60,000 nucleotides of DNA from NCBI GenBank assembly GCA_905221605.1, contig CAJNDS010000014.1:448920-508919 (forward strand), written 5' to 3'. A program made the position numbers and the translations under genes. The stretch comes from Symbiodinium natans. Taxonomy: Eukaryota; Sar; Dinophyceae; Suessiales; Symbiodiniaceae. Under the pieces are notes generated by a model that was given only the letters and a program-made list of their open reading frames with translations, ran no database searches and was not told the DNA's origin. How positions within the stretch are numbered: position 1 is the stretch's first letter; every line of letters begins with the position of its first letter. Below, piece by piece: positions 53,212 through 60,000 of the stretch.

Positions 53212-53227
53212 CTGCGCCTGACAAGGG

Positions 53228-53350
53228 CTTAGGGTTTAGGGTTTCGGGTTCAGGGTTCAGGGTTCAGGGTTCAGGGTTTAGGGTTTAGGGTTTAGGGTTT
53301 AGGGTTTAGGGTTTAGGGTTTAGGGTTTAGGGTTTAGGGTTTAGGGTTCG
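53228..53350 (+). repeat. TTTAGGG array with TTCAGGG start
   Basis: About 17 units, beginning 17 bases from the motif Ia exon. Confidence 0.93.
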
Positions 53351-53619
53351 GGGCTGAGGAGGGTGCTTCGAAGCCCTGTTCGATACCTCCTAAAGCGCTA
53401 GGCCCCTCAACCCGACCAACATGAAGCCTTAAATCCAGCCCCAAAACCTGATGCTTCCCCTCAACCCTCAACCCTCAACCCTTAGCCCTTAACCCTAAAC
53501 CCTCAACTGATAACCTGGGAAGCCCTAAGAAATCCTAAACCTGACTTGCGTTGGAGGCCTTGGAGGTCTCAACCCTCAACTCTCAACTCTCAACTCTCAG
53601 CCCTACTTCTTACACCCTA

Positions 53620-54040
53620 AACCCTAAATCCTAAACCCTAAACACTAAACCCTAAACCCTAGACCCTAAACCCTAAACCCTAAAACCCAGACCCTAAACC
53701 CTCCTTTTCCGGGTTCCTGTGAGACCTCCACTTGTATTTAGGGATTCAAGGGTTTAGGGTTTAGGGTCGAGGGTTTAGGGTTTAGGGTTTAGGGGTATAT
53801 GGATATTCCCCCAGAACAGTTTGCGGGGCTAATCCCTCTCTCCAAAGCACCGCGAGCAGCCGGTTTTCTTGCCCAGGGACTCTGGGTTGGGATCCCTGGT
53901 TCGCCTGGACCCACTCAGGAAAAAAAGGGGCTTAGGGTTTGGGGTTTTGGCCGTCGGGGTTTTGGAGTTTTGGGGCTTTGGGGTTTTGGGGTTTTGGGGT
54001 TTTGGGGTTTTGTGGTTTTGGGGCTTTTGGGGGTTTAGGG
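53620..54040. repeat. CCCTAAA array, then TTTTGGGG array
   Basis: CCCTAAA at 53,620-53,705 and TTTTGGGG units at 53,935-54,035. The unique pieces between have no supported exon. Confidence 0.85.
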
Positions 54041-54704
54041 TTCACTCTTAAGGCTTGGGATCTTTTCGGGTCAATGGTCCAGCATGGTCTGCGGCGGCGT
54101 CGTAGGCGATGCCGGCCGGGGTTCTGGCTCCAAAGAAATCGCTTCAGAACTGGTTTTGAGTTCTGGTGCTGGACCCCCAAATCAAACAGAGGATTTAGGG
54201 TTTTGGGTTTAGGGTTTAGGGTATCCACAACCCCACCCAGACCCAAAAAAGATCCAACATCGGTCTGTGTGTTTAGAATTATGGGCGCAGTGCTTTGAGC
54301 AGGCCCCTAAACAGCTGAACCCTCCTTCCCCGGCATCGCCAGCATTCGGGCAGGAGGCAAGGCTGCTTCGCAGCCGCGCCGCTGCCGGGGTACTAGCTAC
54401 GGGCCTTGGTGCCACTCCGTAGGCTTGCTTAGGTCGAGACAAAGGGATGTCGATGCATACGAAAAGCCCGATGGTATAAGAAAAGGTCTACGCCCGAAAC
54501 CTGAACTCTGGATCCTTGCTCCCCCCCCCCCCCCATCCGCCCAAAACAGCCTAAACTCTAAACCGGAATCTCTAAAGCCGGCATGCGGCTTTAGCGCTCA
54601 GAAGTCTTTGGGATTCGCAAGGTATACCTTGGAGCTGTCTTCTTTCGGGCCGGTGTCCACGCTGTCCCACAATGGCTGTACAAGGGTGGGGACTCGGGCA
54701 GCCC

Positions 54705-54905
54705 CTAAACCCGAAACCCGAAACCCTGAACCCTCAACACCCTAAACACCCTAAACACCCTGAACACCCTAAACACCCTAAACACCCTAAACACCCTAAA
54801 CACCCTAAACACCCTAAACACCCTAAACCCTGAACCCTGAACCCTGAACCCTCAACCCTAAACCCTGAACACCCTAAACAACCTAAACACCCTAAGCCCT
54901 GAACC
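54705..54905 (-). repeat. CACCCTAAA 9-bp array
   Basis: About 11 units of AACACCCTA flanked by CCCTGAA units. Confidence 0.92.
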
Positions 54906-55077
54906 CTAATTCTGACTTTATGGTCACAAGGAGTCTTTGCTCCCTTAAACCCTAAACCCTAAACCCTAAACCCTGAACCCTAAACCCTAAACCCTAAACA
55001 ACGGGCTCCGACGACTACAGATCGAACGGATGGGCGCTGCTTCCATGCTGGCGAGCTAAGGCGAGTCAGAGCTCTCA

Positions 55078-55250
55078 GGGTTTAGGGTTTAGGGTTTAGG
55101 GTTTAGGGTTTAAGGTTTAGGGTTTGGGGTTTAGGGTTTAGGGTTTAGGGTTTCGGGTTTAGGGTTTAGGGTTTGGGGTTTCGGGTTTAGGGTTTGGGGT
55201 TTCGGGTTTAGGGTTTAGGGTTTGGGGTTTAGGGTCTAGGGTTGAGGGTC
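55078..55250 (+). repeat. TTTAGGG/TTTGGGG/TTTCGGG array
   Basis: About 24 units with a repeated higher-order pattern (TTTGGGG-TTTCGGG-TTTAGGG). Confidence 0.92.
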
Positions 55251-55404
55251 CCTAAACCCTAAACTCTCTGAATTCCTAAAACCCCAAAAACACTAAATCC
55301 GTAAACCCCTCAATCCCTGAACCTCTCAGCCGCCTTGGTTGTTTGGATAGCTGAACCCTCAACCCAACGCTCTAAACTCCGAACTCTGATATCAGAAAGC
55401 CCGC

Positions 55405-55442
55405 ATACTCATCGTACATTTTTTCAAGTGCCAGCGGATGTG
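55405..55442 (-). CDS. Candidate upstream exon
   Basis: An island reads HPLALEKMYDEY from an acceptor ...ttttgcag to a GC donor (TAT|gcgggc). It lies upstream of motif Ia on the coding strand, so it could belong to the N-terminal part of the helicase. It is not recognised. Confidence 0.4.
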
Positions 55443-55496
55443 CTGCAAAACCACCCACCACAAGAACCCAGGGTCAGAAGGACAAGGTTTTGGGTC

Positions 55497-55745
55497 CCTA
55501 AACCCTAAACCCTAAGCCCTAAACCCGAAACCCTAAACCCTAAACTCTAAACTCTAGACCCTTAGGGGTGCCAGAGCGCCAGTCTGCGGGAGCTCACAGC
55601 CGGAAGACCAGCAACCGCAGGATAAGGAGCCTATCTTTCCTTTTTGGTCCTGTTAGGCGAGCTAGGGTTTAGGTTTTAGGTTTTAGGGTTTAGGGGTTCA
55701 GGGTTTTGGGTTTTGGGTTTTGGGTTTAGGGTTTAGGGTTTAGGG
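55497..55745. repeat. CCCTAAA and TTTAGGG/TTTTGGG short arrays
   Basis: They flank a unique 90-bp island (55,570-55,660) with no supported frame. Confidence 0.85.
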
Positions 55746-55749
55746 TGGG

Positions 55750-56156
55750 GGCTTATGGGTAGGGTCTCCGGTCAGAAGTCAAAGGGTCTCGTTTCTAGGC
55801 CTTGAACGCATGCTCGCGGCGCGAAGGCATGAAGCAGGCTTCCGGTGCGCACGCCCATGTGGCCAAAGGGGTCTGAAACGCCTGGTGAGACGCAGACCCT
55901 GGGGCCTTGCTCCGTGTTGGGCTACCCCTGAATGAAGACACACGCCTTGAACTAAACTCGGGGTCCTTATTCTGAACTCAGCAGTCAGGATAAACTACAT
56001 GATCAGGGGTCCTGGTTATGAACTCTGGCGTCAGGAGTGTTGCTTAACTGCCACAAAATACAAAATTAAGGGTCCTTCCTACGAACTCAGGAGTCTTGCC
56101 TAATAAAAACAAGAGCCATAGTAAACATGAAACTAGACCCAAGAGTAACCTGTGAA
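55750..56156. other. Unique sequence, no supported gene
   Basis: AACTC(A/G)GG(A/G)GTC words recur (55,955-56,100), suggesting an old tandem repeat. No exon. Confidence 0.45.
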
Positions 56157-56243
56157 TAAAACAGGAGCCCTTTTTGGCTTAACGGGCTGATAAGGGAACC
56201 TGTACCCTGAAAACAGGCAATAAGGGCCTGCCCTGGGTCCTAG
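56157..56243. mobile_element. MITE-like family 2, degenerate copy 3
   Basis: The right part (AATAAGGGCCTGCCCTGGGT, then CCTAG) matches the family end. The left arm is poorly preserved. Confidence 0.4.
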
Positions 56244-56373
56244 CTGTCCTAAACCCTAAACCCTAAACCCTAAGCCCTAAACCCTAAACACTAAACCCTA
56301 AATAATAGCAACAACCATAGGCATCGGGCTCTTTTCGGCCAGCGCCCGCAGAGCAAGCACCTCAGCCAGCCGC

Positions 56374-56414
56374 TTCGGATGTGGCGTAGTCGGACAGCTC
56401 CTTGAGGTCTTCCC
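56374..56414 (-). CDS. Candidate upstream exon
   Basis: The island reads EDLKELSDYATSE between ...tgccaag and a GC donor (GAA|gcggct). A second frame starts GKTSR but does not look like the family's motif I. Confidence 0.35.
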
Positions 56415-56449
56415 CTTGGCATGCACCCCGGTGCAGGGCTAAGTGGGGT

Positions 56450-56545
56450 TTAGGGTTTAGGGTTTAGGGTTTAGGGTTTAGGGTTGAGAGTTGAGGGTTG
56501 AGGGTTGAGGATTGAGGGTTTAGGGTTTAGGGTTTAAGGCCGTAC
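56450..56545 (+). repeat. TTTAGGG/TTGAGGG array
   Basis: About 12 units upstream of the 56,374-56,414 candidate. Confidence 0.92.
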
Positions 56546-56681
56546 CTAGAAGGCGTAGTTTTCCGGGTTCAATCTACAAGCAAAGCTGTAGCATCACCAA
56601 GAATGTCGTGGCCGGGGGGGGGGGGGGGGGAGGAGGGAGCTTGCAACGCGGTCGTCCTTGTGATAAGCTTCTGTCTCTTGC

Positions 56682-56773
56682 CACTGAAGACAGCAAGGCA
56701 ACGATGAAGCCCCACTTCTCATCATTCGCGGTGTTCTTGCTGCCCTTCTTGTCATCATCGTCGCCGGTGGGTG
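56682..56773 (-). CDS. Candidate upstream exon, Asp/Lys-rich
   Basis: A 92-nt open stretch reads GDDDDKKGSKNTANDEKWGF, then IVALLSSV. The acceptor is ...ctacaag and the donor is GTG|gcaaga (GC). The charged head followed by a hydrophobic run is unlike the helicase core. It could be N-terminal helicase sequence or another gene. Confidence 0.35.
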
Positions 56774-56848
56774 CTTGTAGTTAGTCATCAATTTGCCCGG
56801 TTCTTGTGCAACTCGTTTTTTTGGTTACTTGCTGGTGTCAGACATCGC

Positions 56849-56906
56849 CTGCGTGGACTCAATGGAAATGTTCAGCCCAAACTTCTTCTGTGTCGTCAGA
56901 GAGCCA
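56849..56906 (-). CDS. Candidate upstream exon
   Basis: A 58-nt island reads GSLTTQKKFGLNISIESTQ between ...tcatcag and a GC donor (CAG|gcgatg). It is not recognised. Its phase does not fit directly to the next candidate. Confidence 0.4.
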
Positions 56907-56909
56907 CTG

Positions 56910-57830
56910 ATGACAAGTCAACACCCTTGGATGACTTGGGGACATTTGCAAGGGTGTCGGTCTTTTTTTGCGGTAGGCAGGGGGAGTAAGGGTTTTTGAT
57001 GCTGGGAATTTGAGGAGAGATGCAGAGTTGGGCATGTTCTGGTTCACGGAAACTATATGAAGAGTTTGGGGCTCAACCTTTCACAGAACCTGTGTTTCTG
57101 GGCTGCAGTGCCGGTGCCATCAAGTTCACGCACACTTGACTGCTCAGGGGGCTTAGAACAGGTTCTTAAGTAGGCATACAAGTCCCTGAGCTAGCTGCAT
57201 CTGATAGCAACCTGATCTATGCCCTAGTCCGGCTCCTCTGTGTATCAACACGATGCATCTCTTTCTCCACGACCGTGGGGGGCGACACGAAGCCCTCCTA
57301 AACCAAAAACCCCAGCACGAAAGGCAAAGGTTGTCACGTCCTGAAGCCTCCAATCACCCGAGGTCAAATAGTGTCCCTTTGGACTACCCCTTTCGGGTGA
57401 ATGTTTGAGGGATCACATGAAACCAGCAACCCTAAACCACGAACCGGCCCTACCCTAGTTCACCCTAAATCCTGAGCCCTGAATCCTGCCTCCCTAGGCC
57501 TAATCCCAAAACTCGGCGCGTGACGCGTGACCGCTCGCCCCCTGCGACAACCCACTTGAGCGGCTTTAGGGGCGAGGGCCTCCAACAACAATCCATGGGT
57601 TGGTGTGCGTAGCAAATGCAAGGGATGCCTGAATCCAAAACCCTAAACTTCGCAAGCGATAGGTTGCAAGTAGGTAGGGTAATGACTACCTTTAGGGGTT
57701 CTAGAGTTTCAGGGTTGCTAGGGTTTCGGGCTAAGGGGCTTGGGGGTTTCAGGGTTTGGGGTTTAGGGCTCAGGGGCCTAGGGGTTTAAGGGTTTAGGGC
57801 TTCTAGGTGTTAGGGCTTCTAGGGTTTCGG
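56910..57830. other. Mostly unique sequence, no supported exon
   Basis: Telomere-like words only near 57,420-57,490 and 57,700-57,830. Open frames are short and unrecognised. Confidence 0.45.
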
Positions 57831-57839
57831 GGTTCGGGC

Positions 57840-57886
57840 TTGCAGTTGGGTCACTTCCGAAGTGCTGACTTGCATCACTGGCACGT
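57840..57886 (-). CDS. Candidate helicase exon: VPVM segment
   Basis: A 47-nt island reads (x)VPVMQVSTSEVTQLQ from ...ttccgag to a GC donor (CAA|gcccga). DEAH helicases carry LP(V/I)-x-x-x-x-x-x-I/V about 20-25 residues before motif I, so this could be that segment. Confidence 0.45.
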
Positions 57887-58462
57887 CTCGGAAGGACTTA
57901 GGCTTTAGGCTTTAGGCTTTAGGACTTAGAGGGTTTGGACTCAGGGGTTGGGTTCAGGGTTTGGGATTTCAGGCCCAGAAATGGAAGCTCTATCGAACCC
58001 AAAACCGTACTTCACAAACCTAAACCCTAAACCCCAAACCCTAAACCCTAAACCCCAAACCCCTGAATACCGAAAGCCCTCCGAACACCTTCGATCGTCA
58101 GAGCCCAATGAGAAACCAGCCCCGGACGAGGAGAATAGTGAAAGCCTACCTAACCCTAACTTCATAAACCCCCGAAAGCCCCAAACCCTCAGAAACATCC
58201 TAAAACCCTGCACGCCTTCAATAAGCCCATGAAATAGCAGGCAGTCCGAAAGCACCCTCCCGAGATTGGGGTTTAGGGTTGGGGTTTTGGGGGGCTTCAG
58301 GCTTTTGGGGGTGCAGGGGCTTATTTCGGGTTCCGGGGGATGGGTCTCCTAGCATTAAGCGCTTGGATTTAGGGTTTAGGCTTTAGGGTTTAGGGTTTAG
58401 GGCTTAGGGTTTAGGGCTTAGGGTTTAGGATTTCGGCTGGCAGGACCGAGCCTGGGGAAAGC

Positions 58463-58519
58463 GGGAACAAGCTCCACGAAAGCCACGCCGACCTGTGCGG
58501 ATTCTGCGTCAACGATGTT
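58463..58519 (-). CDS. Candidate upstream exon
   Basis: A 57-nt island reads NIVDAESAQVGVAFVELVP, phase 0-0, between ...cctgaag and a GC donor (CCC|gctttc). It has protein-like composition and no known motif. Confidence 0.45.
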
Positions 58520-58569
58520 CTTCAGGGATTGAAGGACAGGATTTGGCGTAGTTACAGGATCATCCTAGC

Positions 58570-59400
58570 TACTGGAAGTTGCCTTGAAGCTTTCCCGCCC
58601 GGTGCAATCTCGAAACGAAAAACCAATGTGCTGGGGGTTTACAGAAGCAAAATATACAAACAATTCCCTGAACCCAGATCTCCGAAGCCAAAACACCTAA
58701 AGCCCTCACCCGAACATCCCGCCGAAGCCTTTCAAAACCACCACCTGCAAGATGCCACAAACGACCGCCGAAATTCTGCGAGGCCCGCTGCGGTTTAAGA
58801 AAGCTTAGAGATTGGGGGGGGGGGGGGGTTCAAGGATAGGGTTACCCTTGTATACCACAAAATACTATACTCCTTTGCAAAGGAACCCCAGAAAGGGTAC
58901 CCCTTATTTTCGGAAACCCCCCGATTGGAGCTTCGAGGGTCGTGCCTCTTGCTGGGCGTCCAAGAGTTTCGTGGCCTTCTTGGTCCTCGGTCTTGTGCAG
59001 CGAGAATTATTGAGTTCTTAGAGGAGGGGCGTATCTAGGGAAGCTTAGGGAAGCGTAGGGAGCCTTAGGGAGTAGTGGGGAGGGAGTACTAGGGAACTTT
59101 AGGTTACATACTCCATTTGAAGCCCCCTCGCTTAAGAACCCCATAAGAGGACAGCCCTGCTGAACCTTTAAAGTACGTCAAGTACTCGAAAAAAACCTGC
59201 CCCAGCGCTTCAATTTGGACTTGGTCTTCGCAGGTGTAGGTCTTTGGCCTTCGTTGTTTGAGGGATGGGGGGTGAACATGGGCTCGTTATGCCCGACGAC
59301 AATTCTCTAAATAATCTCGCTTGTACCCCAAGGAAACACTCGCTGCCACACAGCCAAAACGGCTGCCCGCTCTGAATGCCCTAACCTTAAACCCCCGCTA
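58570..59400. other. Unique sequence, no supported gene
   Basis: Contains a G run near 58,815, a loose inverted repeat at 58,835-58,918 and GGGAAGCTTAGGGA-type short repeats at 59,035-59,100. Confidence 0.45.
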
Positions 59401-59544
59401 AATCCTCAGTAAACCCTACACCCCGAACCCTGAACCTTAACCCTAGAACCCCCCTGAGGAAGCCCAATAAATCATCAGACCTATACCGAAAGCCCTGAAG
59501 CCCTAAAAAGCCCTCAAAGCCCTAGAAGCCCTGAAACCCCAAGC

Positions 59545-59655
59545 CCTACCCAAACCCCAAACCCCAAACCCCAAACCCCAAACCCCAAACCCCAAACCCC
59601 AAACCCCAAACCCCAAACCCCAAACCCTAAACCCTAAACCCTAAACCCTACAAGC
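59545..59655 (-). repeat. CCCCAAA array
   Basis: About 12 pure CCCCAAA units passing into CCCTAAA. Confidence 0.95.
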
Positions 59656-59860
59656 CCTAAATAAGCCCGAAAAGCCCTAAAAAAGCAACCCTAAACCCTA
59701 AACCCCAAAGCCCTAAAAGCCCTAAAGGCCCCTACAAAAGCCCTAAAAAACCCTTAAAAAGCCCTTAAAAAGCCCGAAAAGCGAAAAACCCCTAAAAGCC
59801 CTCCACCTGAAGAGCCGTCCAAGACGCAGCAGATCCGAAGACAGGATCTTCGTGGTCGGC

Positions 59861-59889
59861 CTTCGCAAGAGCGGCTTTGCATCGGCCTC
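59861..59889 (-). CDS. Candidate upstream exon
   Basis: An island between variant telomere arrays reads EADAKPLLR from ...ggccag to a GC donor (GAAG|gccgac). It is not recognised. Confidence 0.35.
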
Positions 59890-59897
59890 CTGGCCAA

Positions 59898-60000
59898 AGG
59901 GTTTAGGGTTTAGGGTTTAGGGTTTGGGGTTTAGGGTTTGGGGTTGGGGTTTGGGGTTTGGGGTTTGGGGTTTGGGGTTTGGGGTTTGGGGTTTGGGGTT
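59898..60000 (+). repeat. TTTAGGG then TTTGGGG array, runs off the window
   Basis: At least 10 TTTGGGG units at the very end of the window. Confidence 0.95.

Noticed and set aside
54378-54392. 15-nt stretch reading YPGSG as helicase motif I
   Set aside because: The family requires G-x-TG-x-GK. Only GSG fits, and no matching KT exon was found downstream.
1-60000. A real chromosome end (telomere or subtelomere)
   Set aside because: Arrays are short, face both ways and are interspersed with ordered helicase exons over the whole window. No terminal run is present.

Overview
The window looks like nuclear DNA of a dinoflagellate, probably a Symbiodiniaceae/Suessiales type. The evidence is: TTTAGGG-type telomeric repeats in both orientations throughout; tiny exons joined by introns whose 5' ends read GC, GA or GT; an ankyrin protein with a ubiquitin-like head of a kind common in these algae; and a sequence resembling the dinoflagellate spliced leader. 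No bacterial-style gene organisation is present.

The main content is one very large, finely split gene on the minus strand. Small islands of non-repetitive DNA between the telomere-like arrays, read right to left, spell the core of a DEAH/RHA-family RNA helicase in the correct order: motif Ia (53.2 kb), the VGF/FCT region (52.6-51.3 kb), motif II DEVH (49.9/49.1 kb), motif III MSAT (47.3/45.9 kb), the IPGR-YPV segment (45.0/44.2 kb), motif IV (22.4 kb), the LPLHSQ segment (21.5 kb), the QQQ-EIF segment (20.5/19.9 kb), motif V (19.9/19.3 kb), YDPYLK and WISK (18.6/17.8 kb), motif VI QRAGRAGR (7.7/4.9 kb) and the start of the HA2 region (3.5 kb). Twenty-one exons of 16-72 nt join with consistent reading phase, except for an unresolved middle part (about 22.5-43 kb) where I list only candidates. 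Motif I and both gene ends were not found.

The introns hold nearly everything else. They contain (i) arrays of TTTAGGG and locally uniform variants (TTTGGGG, TTTTGGG, TTGAGGG, TTTCGGG, TTTATAGGG, CACCCTAAA and others); (ii) an 8.3 kb AT-rich block (about 9.4-17.7 kb) bounded by imperfect terminal inverted repeats and interrupting a CCCTATAAA array, which carries a 4.5 kb head-to-head satellite of 25 units; (iii) an 8.83 kb LTR retroelement (31,369-40,198) with LTRs that look identical, a half-tRNA-Met primer site and a polypurine tract, but no visible reverse transcriptase or integrase, coding instead for WW, S1-like and CCCH zinc-finger proteins; (iv) two frameshifted, intron-poor gene copies, an ankyrin protein (5.25-6.67 kb) and a TPR plus NTAN1-like protein (26.65-28.01 kb); and (v) several MITE-like inverted-repeat elements, one family with 8-bp target duplications.

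Basis: motif recognition and splice phase were read by eye. Family names come from general knowledge of conserved motifs. No database search, alignment or RNA evidence was available.
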